A stretch of DNA of 64,000 nt from CAWJMD01 sp963843835 (GCA_963843835.1 CAWJMD010000003.1:1-64000); one strand, 5' to 3'. Shown: positions 9,056-21,255, numbered from the stretch's first letter. Made by a program: numbers and translations. Notes: generated by a model from the letters alone, not told the origin.

Positions 9056-10144
9056 GTGACGCAGGACCGAACCGCTTCCACCACGTCGACCGAGGACCTC
9101 ACGGTGTCCGCCGTGCCCGACCTCGCGAGGCTGCCCCAGGCCCTCGCGGTCGGCCGCGAGGCGCCGGACCGCAACCTCGGCCTCGAGCTGGTCCGGGTCA
9201 CCGAGGCAGCCGCGATGGCGGCGGGCCGCTGGGTCGGCCGTGGCGACAAGAACGGGGCGGACGGGGCCGCGGTCAACGCGATGAGGGCCCTGATCAACAC
9301 CGTGGAGATGAACGGCGTCGTGGTGATCGGCGAGGGCGAGAAGGACGAGGCACCGATGCTCTTCAACGGCGAGACCGTCGGTGACGGGACGGGGGCCGAC
9401 TGCGACGTCGCGGTCGACCCGATCGACGGCACCCGGCTGACGGCACTGGGGATGCCCAACGGCATCAGCGTGATGGCCGTCGCCGAGCGGGGGTCGATGT
9501 ACGACCCGAGCGCCGTGTTCTACATGGACAAGCTCGCCACCGGACCCGCCGCCGCCGACGTGGTCGACATCCGGCTGCCCGTCAAGGAGAACGTCCGGCG
9601 ACTGGCCAAGGCCAAGGGCGTCTCCGCCCAGGACGTGACCGTGGTGCTCCTCGACCGGCCCCGGCACGAGGAGCTGGCACGCGACATCCGCGACGCCGGT
9701 GCGCGCATCAAGTTCATCACCGACGGCGACGTCGCCGGTGCGATCATGGCGGCACGCGACGGCACCGGCGTCGACCTCATGCTCGGGGTGGGTGGCACCC
9801 CCGAGGGGATCATCGCCGCCTGCGCGATCAAGTGCCTCGGTGGCGTCCTGCAGGGGCGGCTGCAGCCCACGGACGACGCGGAGCGCCAGCGTGCCGTCGA
9901 CCACGGACTCGACCTGGACGCCGTCCTGACCACGGACGACCTGGTGAGCAGCGACAACTCCTACTTCGTCGCCACCGGCATCACCGACGGCGAGCTGCTC
10001 AAGGGCGTGCGGTACGGCGCCGGCACGGTGCGCACCCAGTCGCTGGTGATGCGCTCCAAGTCGGGCACGATCCGCGTGATCGACTCGGAGCACAAGCTCT
10101 CCAAGCTCCGTGCCTACGCCGCCGTCGACTTCGGCGGTGAGTAG
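9056..10144 (+). CDS. glpX: Class II fructose-1,6-bisphosphatase
   Basis: GlpX hydrolyses fructose-1,6-bisphosphate to fructose-6-phosphate in gluconeogenesis; it is the main FBPase in actinobacteria. 362 residues with VVIGEGEKDEAPML and the metal-binding DVAVDPIDGTRL, followed by DVTVVLLDRPRHEEL and LGVGGTPEGIIAACAIK. The GTG at 9056 follows GAGAGGTGA at optimal spacing. A sugar kinase starts three bases after its stop, suggesting an operon feeding fructose-6-phosphate metabolism. Confidence 0.95.
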   Translation: MTQDRTASTTSTEDLTVSAVPDLARLPQALAVGREAPDRNLGLELVRVTEAAAMAAGRWVGRGDKNGADGAAVNAMRALINTVEMNGVVVIGEGEKDEAPMLFNGETVGDGTGADCDVAVDPIDGTRLTALGMPNGISVMAVAERGSMYDPSAVFYMDKLATGPAAADVVDIRLPVKENVRRLAKAKGVSAQDVTVVLLDRPRHEELARDIRDAGARIKFITDGDVAGAIMAARDGTGVDLMLGVGGTPEGIIAACAIKCLGGVLQGRLQPTDDAERQRAVDHGLDLDAVLTTDDLVSSDNSYFVATGITDGELLKGVRYGAGTVRTQSLVMRSKSGTIRVIDSEHKLSKLRAYAAVDFGGE

Positions 10145-10147
10145 GCA

Positions 10148-11095
10148 GTGGGGAGCGACGGCACCGCGACGGTGACCGTGGTGGGCGAGGCCCTCGTCGA
10201 CATCATCGAACGACCCGGTGCGGTGGCCCCTGCCGAGCACCCGGGCGGCAGCCCCGCGAACGTCGCCCTCACGGTGGCCAGGCTGGGTCACGACACGCAC
10301 CTGCTGACGCGACTGGGCACGGACGCGCGGGGTACCCGGGTGGCCGCCCACCTCGCCGACTCCGGCGTCCGGCTCGTCCCGGGCTCGATGACCGAGGCCC
10401 GCACGTCGACGGCCGTGGCCAGGATCGGCGCCGGTGGCGCTGCCACCTACGAGTTCGACCTGCACTGGGAGCTGCCCGACCCGCTGCCCGAGATCCCGCC
10501 CGGCACGGTGTGCGTGCACACCGGGTCGATCGCGGCCCTGCTCTCCCCCGGCGCCGACCAGGTGCTCCGGTGGTGCGCCGAGGCACGTCACACCGCGACG
10601 ATCAGCTACGACCCCAACCTGCGGCCCTCGCTCATCGGCACCCCCGAGCAGGTCAGGCCGGAGGTCGAGCAGCTCGTGACCGAGTCCGACGTGGTCAAGC
10701 TCAGCGACGAGGACGCCGCCTGGCTGGCGCCCGGGGTCGACCCGGAGGCGCTCGCCGCGGGCTGGCTGGAGGGTGCGGACGAGGAGGGGGGTCCGGCCGT
10801 CGTCGTCGTCACCCGCGGCGGCCAGGGTGCCGTGGCCTTCTGCGCGGCAGGGCGCGTGGAGGTTCCGCAGGTGACCGTCGCCGTCGCCGACACCGTGGGG
10901 GCCGGCGACTCCTTCAGCGGTGCGCTCATCGACGGTCTAGCCGCCGAGGAGCTGTTGGGGGCGGACCGCCGAGACGCGCTGCGTGCCATCTCCGTCGCGG
11001 CCCTCGAGCGGGTCGTCGCCCACGCGGCCCGTGTCGCCGCGGTGACGGTCTCGCGGCCCGGCGCCGACCCCCCGAGGCGTTCCGAGCTGGGCTGA
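10148..11095 (+). CDS. PfkB-family carbohydrate kinase, probable fructokinase
   Basis: 315-residue ribokinase-fold kinase. N-terminal VVGEALVDII and PGGSPANVALTVARLG, substrate region TISYDPNLRPSL, ATP/anion-hole motif VADTVGAGDSFSGALIDGL containing the catalytic Asp. The NLRP segment and overall layout resemble fructokinases more than 1-phosphofructokinases, so the likely product is fructose-6-phosphate. Starts with GTG three bases after the glpX stop. The exact sugar cannot be fixed from sequence. Confidence 0.8.
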   Translation: MGSDGTATVTVVGEALVDIIERPGAVAPAEHPGGSPANVALTVARLGHDTHLLTRLGTDARGTRVAAHLADSGVRLVPGSMTEARTSTAVARIGAGGAATYEFDLHWELPDPLPEIPPGTVCVHTGSIAALLSPGADQVLRWCAEARHTATISYDPNLRPSLIGTPEQVRPEVEQLVTESDVVKLSDEDAAWLAPGVDPEALAAGWLEGADEEGGPAVVVVTRGGQGAVAFCAAGRVEVPQVTVAVADTVGAGDSFSGALIDGLAAEELLGADRRDALRAISVAALERVVAHAARVAAVTVSRPGADPPRRSELG

Positions 11096-11178
11096 CCGAG
11101 CTGGGCACCTGGAGCTGTTCTGCCCCGATGTGAGACCGGATTCGTCGCTGCGGAGCAGGTTTCCGCGCACACGTGCAT

Positions 11179-11196
11179 CCGGACCGAGGGGTCCGG
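11179..11196. terminator. Hairpin after the glpX-kinase operon
   Basis: CCGGACC and GGTCCGG form a perfect 7-bp stem with a GAGG loop, 83 nt after the kinase stop and 44 nt before the DUF4397 start. There is no U-tract, which is common in actinobacteria. It could instead be a 5' leader element of the DUF4397 gene. Confidence 0.4.
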
Positions 11197-11239
11197 GGGA
11201 AGGGCGTGTTGACACATCCCCTTCTCGAGGAGCCCACAC

Positions 11240-12059
11240 ATGCTTCGCACAGCGCGCGTACTCGCCACCGCTGCCGTCGTCGCCCTCGGCCTCGGAGGTG
11301 CGGCCCTGCCGTCCACCGCCGCGGGCGCCGGGAACGCCACCGTCTCGGTCCTGCACGCGATTCCCGGCCCGACGGTCGACGTCTACGCCAACGGCAACGA
11401 GCTGCATCCCCGACTTCACGCCCGGCACCCTGACCGACCCCCTGCAGCTGCCGGCCGGTGACTACGACCTGGCCGTCTTCGCTGCAGGTGACGACCCCGC
11501 CAGCGCGACCCCGGTCGTCAAGGCCGACGGTGTGACCGTCCCGGCCGGCGCGAACATCACCGTGGTCGCTCACCTCACGGCGGACGGCGACCCGGCGCTC
11601 ACGCCCTTCGTCAACGACGTCAGCGCCGTCGCCCCCGGTGAGGCACGCATCTCCGTGCGCCACACGGCGGCCGCTCCCGCGGTCGACGTGCGGGCCGGCG
11701 GCTCCGTCCTGGTGCCGGGGCTGACGAACCCGAACAGCGCCGACGCGGACGTCCCGGCGGGCACCGTCTCCGCCGACGTGGTGCTGGCCGGCACGGACAC
11801 CGTGGTGATCGGGCCCGCCGACCTCACCCTGGCCGAGGGCACCAGCACGCTGGTCTTCGCCTGGGGCTCGGCGGCCGACGACAACCTGGCGCTGGCGGTC
11901 CAGACCATCAGTGGTCTGCACTCCTCCCCGTCCGGTGTGCCCTCGGGTGACGGCGGCCAGACCGCCGCCACGTTCCCCGTCGGCTGGGTGGCAGCCGGCG
12001 TCGCCGGTGCCGCGCTCCTGGTGCTCAGCCTGCGTCGAACGACGGGACAGCGGGTCTGA
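11240..12059 (+). CDS. Secreted DUF4397 protein with C-terminal membrane anchor, one apparent frameshift
   Basis: Signal peptide (LATAAVVALGLGGAALPSTAAGA), then tandem DUF4397 beta-domains: NATVSVLHAIPGPTVDVYANG, then EARISVRHTAAAPAVDVRAGG after the second turn. It ends with a membrane helix (VGWVAAGVAGAALLVLSL) and RR, a sorting-signal-like tail without an LPxTG. One extra C near 11405 breaks the frame; removal joins YANGNEL to IPDFTPGTL. ATG 11240 has GAGGAG upstream. It is immediately followed by a sortase gene, a pairing common in actinobacteria, so the protein is a candidate sortase substrate or partner at the cell surface. Confidence 0.75.
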
Positions 12060-12112
12060 CCAGCATCCGACCCACCGGCCAGGGAGCAGTAGCAGCCCTG
12101 GCCGGTGGCGTC

Positions 12113-12766
12113 ATGCTCCTGGCCGCCTCGGTCGTGGGCGTCGGCCTCTCCGCCGCCGACAGCCGGGTCGCCGACCAGGGCTCGGGGCTCGGCGCGGTCG
12201 GCGGTGCGCAGACGCCGGCCGACGCTCCGGAGCCGGTCCGGGCAGGACCCGCCGAGGGCTCGACCGGCCCGGACAGGTCAGTCGCCGTCCCGGTCACCGC
12301 CACCCCGGCCGCCGAGCCGCGCCGCATCCGCATCTTCGGCCCGTCGGGCGTCAGCGTCACCGCCGAGGTGCTCCCGGTCGGCGTCGAGGCCGACGGTTCC
12401 ATGACGATCCCTGCTGACCCCTCGCGCGTGGGCTGGTACCGCTTCGGGCCCGCGCCCGGCTCGACGAGCGGCTCGTCGGTCATCTCGGGTCACGTCGACA
12501 CGCGCCGGTACGGCCCTGGCGCCTTCGCGGCGCTGCGCATCGCAGCGCCCGGCGACGACGTGGTCGTCGACCTCGAGGACGGGACCTCACTCGCCTACGT
12601 CGTCACCGGCCGCGAGTCGTTCGACAAGACCCGGCTGCCCACCGAGGCGCTCTTCGCGCGCGACGGCGCACCGCGCCTGACGCTGGTGACCTGTGGCGGC
12701 CCGTTCGACGCGTCGCTACGGCGCTACCGCGACAACCTCGTCATCACCGCGGTCCCCGTCCCGTAG
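12113..12766 (+). CDS. Sortase (class F-like)
   Basis: N-terminal membrane helix (start to about residue 16, extending upstream in frame), a Pro/Ala-rich linker, then the sortase barrel. The catalytic His is in SVISGHVDTRRYG, Cys in LTLVTCGGPF and Arg in RRYRDNLV. The TLVTCGG motif differs from the TLxTC of class A enzymes and matches short actinobacterial class F sortases often found beside DUF4397 genes. The start is uncertain: the frame is open back to the stop of the preceding gene, and ATG 12113 truncates the membrane helix somewhat. Confidence 0.8.
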   Translation: MLLAASVVGVGLSAADSRVADQGSGLGAVGGAQTPADAPEPVRAGPAEGSTGPDRSVAVPVTATPAAEPRRIRIFGPSGVSVTAEVLPVGVEADGSMTIPADPSRVGWYRFGPAPGSTSGSSVISGHVDTRRYGPGAFAALRIAAPGDDVVVDLEDGTSLAYVVTGRESFDKTRLPTEALFARDGAPRLTLVTCGGPFDASLRRYRDNLVITAVPVP

Positions 12767-12789
12767 CCGAGGACCCTTCGCGCCCAGCG

Positions 12790-14058
<1,269 letters not shown>

Positions 14059-14070
14059 GGTTGCTCCTTC

Positions 14071-14904
14071 TCAGCCCTTGACGGCGCCGTTGGTCAGGCC
14101 GGCCACGATCCGTCGCTGGAAGACGAGGACGAGGATGACCACGGGGATGGTGACGATGACGGCGGCGGCCGAGATGCCGCCGGTGGGGTCCTGGAACTGC
14201 GAGGCGCCGGTGAACGCCGACAGCGCCGCAGGCACGGGCCGTGACGCCGACGTCGACGTCAGCGAGATGCCGTAGACGAAGTCGTTCCACGCGATGAAGA
14301 ACGCGATGATCGCCGTGGTGAAGACGCCGGGAGCGGCCAGCGGGATGATCACCTTGCGGAAGGCCTGCCAGCTCGTCGCGCCGTCGACCTGGGCCGCCTG
14401 CTCCATCTCCCAGGGGATCTCGCGGAAGAACGCCGAGAGCGTCCAGATCGACAGCGGCAGGGTCAGTGACAGGTACGGGATGATGAGGCCGGGCCACGTG
14501 TCGTACAGCCCGATGGTGCGCCACAGGTTGAACAGCGGCGTGACGATCGAGATGACCGGGAAGATGGACACGGCCAGGGCCGTCGTGAGCACGACCTTCT
14601 TGCCCGGGAAGTCGAGCCGCGCGATCGCGTACGCGCAGAACATCGCGAGGATGACCGCGATCAACGTGGCGATCAGCGAGATCCCGATCGAGTTCCGCAG
14701 GGCCGGGAGGAACAGGTCAGAGGCCCCGCCGGTGAAGATCTCGCCGTAGTTGTCCGTCACCCACTGCGTGGGCAGGAACTTGCCGGACGTGAGGTCGCTG
14801 GGCGTCTTGAAGCTGAGCGATACGATCCAGAACACGGGGAACAGCGCGTAGACGAGGATGACGGCACCGGCCACGTACCAGGACGCCTTCTCACGGGTGG
14901 ACAT
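14071..14904 (-). CDS. Carbohydrate ABC importer, permease (MalG-type)
   Basis: 277 residues, six predicted membrane helices, with the cytoplasmic EAA loop EMEQAAQVDGATSWQAFRKV followed by I-PLAAPG, the site that contacts the ATPase. N-terminal YALFPVFWIVSLSFKTPSDL is typical of the CUT1 second permease. The ATG at 14904 follows GAGGGGAG and is one base from the stop of the first permease, so translation is coupled. Confidence 0.9.
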   Translation of the reverse strand: MSTREKASWYVAGAVILVYALFPVFWIVSLSFKTPSDLTSGKFLPTQWVTDNYGEIFTGGASDLFLPALRNSIGISLIATLIAVILAMFCAYAIARLDFPGKKVVLTTALAVSIFPVISIVTPLFNLWRTIGLYDTWPGLIIPYLSLTLPLSIWTLSAFFREIPWEMEQAAQVDGATSWQAFRKVIIPLAAPGVFTTAIIAFFIAWNDFVYGISLTSTSASRPVPAALSAFTGASQFQDPTGGISAAAVIVTIPVVILVLVFQRRIVAGLTNGAVKG

Positions 14905-14905
14905 C

Positions 14906-15865
14906 TCAGCGCTCCCCTCGTGCCTGGGCCAGGTCGACCTTGAACACCTTGATGAAGCCCACGCAGATGATCAGCACCGAGAGGAAGAGCAGCACGGCGT
15001 AAGCGCTGCCGAGGCCGATCTCGAGCCGGCTGATCGTCTGCGCGTAGGCACCGAACGACAGCGTCGCGGTGCCCGCGGCCCCGTTCGTCATGATGAACAC
15101 GGCGTCGAAGATGCGGAACGCGTCGAGCGTGCGGAACAGCAGCGCCACCATGATCGCCGCCTTCATGTTCGGGATCGTCACGCGCCACAGGCGCTGCCAG
15201 AACGTCGCCCCGTCGACGCGCGCCGCCTCCTGGAGGTCCTCCGGGACCTGGGCGAGTCCCGAGAGGATGAGCAGCGAGATGAACGGCGTCGTCTTCCAGA
15301 TCTCGGTGAGGCAGATGACGAAGACCGCGGTGCCGAACTGGCTGAACCAGTCCCGCCCCTCGGTGCCGAACCAGTTGTTCACGAAGCCCGAGTTGACGTC
15401 GAACCCGAAGGCCCAGGCGAACGCCGATACCACGGTGATGATCGCGTAGGGGATGAGGATCGCCGTCCGGAGGATGCCGCGCAGCGAGGCGAGCGCCTTG
15501 TTCATGACCATGGCCAGGGCGAAGCCCAGCACCAGCTCGACCGCGACGGTGACCACGGTGATCAGCACCGTGGTGCCGAACTGCGACCACCAGACGCCGT
15601 CCGTGAGGATCACGATGTAGTTCTTCAGCCCGACGAAGCGCCGGTCGTCGGGTGCCGTGAGCCGGTACGAGAACAGCGACTCGTAGAACGCCTGCAGGAT
15701 CGGGTAGGCGGTCACCAGCAGCATGACCGCGAAGGCCGGCCCGGCGAGCATCCAGCCGAGGCGCGCCTCGGAGCGGCTCCGGTCAGAGGCCTTGCCCCGC
15801 TTCCGCTTCGGCTCGGTCTCGGCCGCCGCGGTCTCGGCAGCGGCGGGCGTCGTCGTCGACGTCAC
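14906..15865 (-). CDS. Carbohydrate ABC importer, permease (MalF-type)
   Basis: 319 residues with a charged N-terminal tail (KPKRKRGKASDRSR-like), then AYPILQAFYESLFSYRL and an EAA loop QVPEDLQEAARVDGATFWQR. A GTG start at 15865 overlaps the stop of the substrate-binding protein (GTGA), and GAGAGGGGAGAGG precedes it. CUT1 family, partner of the MalG-type permease. Confidence 0.9.
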   Translation of the reverse strand: MTSTTTPAAAETAAAETEPKRKRGKASDRSRSEARLGWMLAGPAFAVMLLVTAYPILQAFYESLFSYRLTAPDDRRFVGLKNYIVILTDGVWWSQFGTTVLITVVTVAVELVLGFALAMVMNKALASLRGILRTAILIPYAIITVVSAFAWAFGFDVNSGFVNNWFGTEGRDWFSQFGTAVFVICLTEIWKTTPFISLLILSGLAQVPEDLQEAARVDGATFWQRLWRVTIPNMKAAIMVALLFRTLDAFRIFDAVFIMTNGAAGTATLSFGAYAQTISRLEIGLGSAYAVLLFLSVLIICVGFIKVFKVDLAQARGER

Positions 15866-17160
15866 AGCAGCCTCTCCCCTCTCAGAACTCCGGTGATGAG
15901 GTCGGTCGCGTCCTTCGGCGTCCTGTCCGGGTCCACGTCCGCGGCGGGGTGCCACGTCTTCTGCAGTCCGGTGGAGACCTCGTTGTAGTACGCCGTCTGG
16001 GGCCGGGGCTTCGCCACCTCGAGCGACTCGCGCAGGGTCTCCGCCATCGGGAACGCGTCCTGCACCTCCGGGTCGTCGAACACCGCGGACTTGGCCGCAG
16101 GGTTGCCGTTGGTGAGGAAGTACAGCTTCTGGTTCTCCTGGCTGACGATGCAGCGCGACGCCTCGAACGCGAGGTCGACGTTCGTGCTGGACGAGCTGAC
16201 TCCGATGTCGATCCCGCCCAGCGGGGGCGCTGTCTGCTCACCCTCGACCGTCGACGGGTACAGCGTCCATCCCCAGTCGTCCAGGGCCTTCTGGTCGAAC
16301 GACCCCTCCTCGATCGCCGCCTTGCTGGCAGGCCAGACGAACGGGTAGTTGACCATGAAGCCCGCGTCGTCGGCGCGGAACGTCAGCATCGACGCACCCT
16401 CGTCCGCGGTGGTGAAGCCAGGTGGGGCCGCATCGGAACGCGCGACGTCACGCAGCACGCGCGCGGCCTCCCTGCCGGCATCGGAGTCGAGGCCGAGCTC
16501 GACCTGGTCGGCGGGTGCCTCGGGGTTCTCGATGATCGTCCCGCCCGCCCCCTCGATGAGGGCGTTGATCCACACCGTGAGCGACTCGGCCCTCGTGCCC
16601 TGCGCGGCGATGGTCACGTCCTGCGACTCGGCCGCCTCGATCAGCTGGTCCCACGTCACCGGCTTCGACATGTCGAGGCCGGCCGCCTCGGCCACCGACT
16701 TGCGGTACCAGAGGATCTGGGTGTTGGCCCAGAAGGGGATGGCGACCAGCTCGTCCTTCCAGGTCGCCCCGTCGAGGGCGCCCTGCAGGACGTCGTCCGT
16801 CACCTCCTGCTGCACCTCGTCCGGGATCTCGGCCAGGAAGCCGGCCTCGGCGAACTCGGGTACGAAGGGCGGGTCGAGGCTCATCAGGTCGATGCTCGTG
16901 TCCCCGGCGGCGAGGCGGCGGACCAGCTGCTCGCGCTGACCGGGAGCGTCCCTCGGCAGCAGCGACGTCTCGATCGAGTAGGCGCCGTCGGCCTGGTCGG
17001 TGCAGATGCCGGCGATCTCGGCCTGCCCGCCGTCGTCCGGGTTGATGTACCACGTCAGCGTCGGGGGGCCCCCGTCGTCCCCCGAGCAGGCGGCGAGGCC
17101 CGCCGTGAGGGCGACGACCGCGAAGCCCGCGAGCGCCCTTGATCTTGTGCGTCGTCCCAC
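15862..17160 (-). CDS. ABC importer substrate-binding lipoprotein (LpqY-like)
   Basis: 432 residues with a lipoprotein signal LTAGLAACSGDDGG, Cys being the lipidation site. The mature part has WYINPDDGGQAEI, QREQLVRRLAAGDTSIDLM and IPFWANTQILWYRKS, a cluster B (MalE-type) binding protein. The overall operon (binding protein, two permeases, MalK-type ATPase) resembles the trehalose LpqY-SugABC system of mycobacteria, but the sugar is not proven; a maltooligosaccharide or other glycoside is possible. GTG start with GGAG 7 nt upstream. First gene of the operon. Confidence 0.85.
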   Translation of the reverse strand: MGRRTRSRALAGFAVVALTAGLAACSGDDGGPPTLTWYINPDDGGQAEIAGICTDQADGAYSIETSLLPRDAPGQREQLVRRLAAGDTSIDLMSLDPPFVPEFAEAGFLAEIPDEVQQEVTDDVLQGALDGATWKDELVAIPFWANTQILWYRKSVAEAAGLDMSKPVTWDQLIEAAESQDVTIAAQGTRAESLTVWINALIEGAGGTIIENPEAPADQVELGLDSDAGREAARVLRDVARSDAAPPGFTTADEGASMLTFRADDAGFMVNYPFVWPASKAAIEEGSFDQKALDDWGWTLYPSTVEGEQTAPPLGGIDIGVSSSSTNVDLAFEASRCIVSQENQKLYFLTNGNPAAKSAVFDDPEVQDAFPMAETLRESLEVAKPRPQTAYYNEVSTGLQKTWHPAADVDPDRTPKDATDLITGVLRGERLL

Positions 17161-17189
17161 TGGTGCTCCGTCCGCATCGCATCGGGCAC

Positions 17190-17205
17190 GGACCGCAACC
17201 GGTCC
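17190..17205. promoter_or_regulatory. Dyad upstream of the sugar ABC operon
   Basis: GGACCG and CGGTCC flank a 4-base spacer CAAC, a perfect 6-bp inverted repeat 30-45 bp upstream of the substrate-binding protein start. The position suits a repressor operator for an inducible sugar importer. No regulator gene is adjacent. Confidence 0.35.
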
Positions 17206-17296
17206 CGGTAGGTGCTGTCCTATCGTCTTTGCGACGGATGCGCACTACCTGGGGGTACGAGGAGCGTGACGGTGCCCGGCGGACCGCCGGTGCGTC

Positions 17297-18745
17297 CTAC
17301 CGAGGGCCGCGCAGCTCGACCGGCAGCAGCTGGCCGGTGTCGCCGAGGTCGGAGCCCGGCAGGTCGACCTGGTAGACGTCGATCCCCCGCACCGCGTCGG
17401 CCGTGTACACGTAGTTGGTCTTCTTGCCGGTCGCCTGCCCGCGAGCGTTCCGCTGCGGCACCCAGTAGGCGTCCCACACCTCGGTCCCGCCGCCGGTGGC
17501 GAAGCCGTACTGGGTGATGTGGCGCGGGTCGCGCACGTCCACGAGCCGCAGACCGGCCTGGTAGTAGCCCTGCGCCAGGATGCCGCTCTGGTGGTAGTCG
17601 AACCAGTGCGCCGAGCAGAAGGCCCCCGCGGGGAGCGTCAGGCCGCCCCCGAACTCGTGGGGGACGTTCGAGGCGTCGAGCGGCGTGATCGTGCCGGTGT
17701 CGGGTGTCGACGGGTCCCCAGCGCGGTACGCAGCACCGTCGAGGTCCTTCACCCACCACGTCTGCACGCTGCCCGCGCGCTCGCAGAGCACCTCGTCGCC
17801 GTCGTTGAGGTAGTCCTCCTCGGTGACCATCAGCACGTTGCCGTTCGACAGGCTCGGTGCGGCTCCGGCCTTGAAGCGCTTGCCGTTGGGGCGCAAGGAG
17901 TTGTGGTGGATGAAGTCGTTCCACCCCGCGGCCGTCCCGTTCTCGTCCGTGCCGTTCACCGGGACCGGGTCGACCGGGTCGGTGACGTCGAAGACCGCCG
18001 TCCCGCCCGAGCCGGTGTGCCAGCCCAGCCCAGTCCCGTCGAAGTTCCACTCGTGTCCCGCGCCGCCGCTGAAGACCTCGTTCGGCCCGGCCGCTGAGCT
18101 CGTGTGCGTGCCCGCGACGCGTGGCGCGTCCAGATCGGTCAGGTCGATGACCGAGAACTCGCTGTGGTCACCGGCGCTGTACGCGTGCGTGCAGTCCCAG
18201 TCGTCGACGCAGGCGACCGTGTGCGTCGAGTTGGGCACCTCGACCCGGGACCGCACGTGGGGGTTCGTCGGGTCGGTGACGTCGACGACGATCAGCTCGC
18301 CCCCGCCGGTGTTCACGTGCTGGATGTCGGAGGTGCTCGCCTGGTAGAGGTCGGCCCCCACCAGCACGAAGCGCTCCGGCGTCGTGCCGGGCCGTCGGCG
18401 CTCGCCGTAGGTCATGGCCTCGTTCTCGAAGACCAGGTTGTCGACCGTCCCGGTGAGCTGCGGGTGCCCAGGGTCGCTGGTGTCGAACACCGAGATCGAG
18501 TCGAGGCTCGAGGTGTAGAAGTACGGGCCGGTGCGCGCGAACGCGGCAGAGATCATCCCGGTCTCGACCGGCACGGTGTCGACGAGGCGGACGTTCGGGC
18601 TGGTGGCCAGCGGCACCGCCAGTCCCTCGACGGCGTGGGTGCCGGGCTTCGGCTTGTTGCCGTGAGCGCTCGCCACCCCCGGGGCGGCGGCGGCCACACC
18701 GATGACGAGGGCCAGGGCCAGGACGCTGCGCGCGGTGGTCGTCAT
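17297..18745 (-). CDS. Secreted LVIVD-repeat beta-propeller protein
   Basis: 482 residues with a signal peptide (SVLALALVIGVAAAAPGVASA). Repeats of the pattern ISVFDTSDPGHPQL, LIVVDVTDPTNPHV, FSVIDLTDLDAPRV, TAVFDVTDPVDPVP and LRLVDVRDPRHITQ are LVIVD-type blades of a predicted extracellular beta-propeller. Repeated WHTGSGG/GHEWNF and FIHHNS segments may bind metal. The paired cysteines VACVDDWDC may form a disulphide. Function unknown; secretion and fold are well supported. Confidence 0.8.
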   Translation of the reverse strand: MTTTARSVLALALVIGVAAAAPGVASAHGNKPKPGTHAVEGLAVPLATSPNVRLVDTVPVETGMISAAFARTGPYFYTSSLDSISVFDTSDPGHPQLTGTVDNLVFENEAMTYGERRRPGTTPERFVLVGADLYQASTSDIQHVNTGGGELIVVDVTDPTNPHVRSRVEVPNSTHTVACVDDWDCTHAYSAGDHSEFSVIDLTDLDAPRVAGTHTSSAAGPNEVFSGGAGHEWNFDGTGLGWHTGSGGTAVFDVTDPVDPVPVNGTDENGTAAGWNDFIHHNSLRPNGKRFKAGAAPSLSNGNVLMVTEEDYLNDGDEVLCERAGSVQTWWVKDLDGAAYRAGDPSTPDTGTITPLDASNVPHEFGGGLTLPAGAFCSAHWFDYHQSGILAQGYYQAGLRLVDVRDPRHITQYGFATGGGTEVWDAYWVPQRNARGQATGKKTNYVYTADAVRGIDVYQVDLPGSDLGDTGQLLPVELRGPR

Positions 18746-18840
18746 GCCCGGCTCAACGGGGCGACTCCCCTGGGGTTACGCGCTCGTCCCCGCCTCTAGG
18801 CTGGGAGGCTCACCCGTCCCTGCGAGCGTGGGAGCCAGTC

Positions 18841-20547
<1,707 letters not shown>

Positions 20548-20553
20548 GCCGAC

Positions 20554-21255
20554 CTAGCCCGCGGGAAGCGGTGGCGGTGGTGGCGGCGCGAGTGGTGGCG
20601 GCGCGAGTGGTGGCGGTAGCAGCGAACCGAACTCACGCCGCGCCCGGCTCGCCACCCGCCGGGTGACGGCCAGGTCGAGCGCGCCCCCGACCGCTGCCCC
20701 GACGACCGGCACGGCACGGCCCGCCGTGGTGCTGGCCACGCGCGTCGCGATCCGCCCGCCGGTGCGACCGGCGGCTGCGCGCGAGGCGACGCGCGCCGCC
20801 GCCCTGGCCTGCACCTTCGGCACGACGACCCGAGCGGCCCGCTCCCCCATCTCCACGCCGACCTTGCGCCCGCCAGTGGGCACCGTGCTGCCTGCCACGA
20901 TGCCCCCGATGGCGATCCGCAGCCCCGGGTGGGCGAGGTCGTGACCGTGGGCGTGGGCGATGGCCGCGCAGAGCCGCGCCTGAACGAACATCGACGCGGC
21001 GGTCGCGGGCACGAGGCCGACGGTCGCGGTGACGAGGCCACCCAGACCCGCGACGGCACCCTGCAGGGTCGCCTGCGTGACGTGGGTACGCACCAGGCGG
21101 TCGATGATCGCCCCCGTCGTCAACCCCTTGCGACGCAGCGGTTCCACGAGGTCGGCCGCGCCCTTGAACGGGCCGACGCCGTCGATGGCGGCACGGACGA
21201 CCTCGGACAGCGCCCGGTCGAGCATGGAGTCGTCCCGGCGGACCAGGTCGCTCAC
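20554..21255 (-). CDS. EcsC-like protein with proline-rich tail
   Basis: 233 residues. The middle has hydrophobic Gly/Ala segments (GAVAGLGGLVTATVGLVPATAASMF) and the C-terminal AVPVVGAAVGGALDLAVTRR resembles the EcsC family. It ends in LPPPLAPPPLAPPPPPPLPAG, encoded by a short tandem DNA repeat. GTG 21255 follows GGAGGT; it overlaps the stop of the upstream methyltransferase-like gene (GTGA), so the two are coupled. Function unknown. Convergent with the class I fumarase, 6 nt between stops. Confidence 0.6.
   Translation of the reverse strand: MSDLVRRDDSMLDRALSEVVRAAIDGVGPFKGAADLVEPLRRKGLTTGAIIDRLVRTHVTQATLQGAVAGLGGLVTATVGLVPATAASMFVQARLCAAIAHAHGHDLAHPGLRIAIGGIVAGSTVPTGGRKVGVEMGERAARVVVPKVQARAAARVASRAAAGRTGGRIATRVASTTAGRAVPVVGAAVGGALDLAVTRRVASRARREFGSLLPPPLAPPPLAPPPPPPLPAG
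20579..20616. repeat. 15-bp tandem repeat encoding the EcsC-like proline tail
   Basis: The unit GGTGGCGGCGCGAGT occurs twice in tandem (20579-20593, 20594-20608), followed by a third partial copy. On the minus strand it encodes the APPPL repeats. Being in-frame and multiple-of-three, copy number could vary without loss of the protein. Confidence 0.75.

Noticed and set aside
8957..10591. 544-codon open frame antisense to glpX and the sugar kinase
   Set aside because: It mirrors the codon structure of glpX on the opposite strand, has no recognisable domain, and is a typical GC-rich shadow frame.
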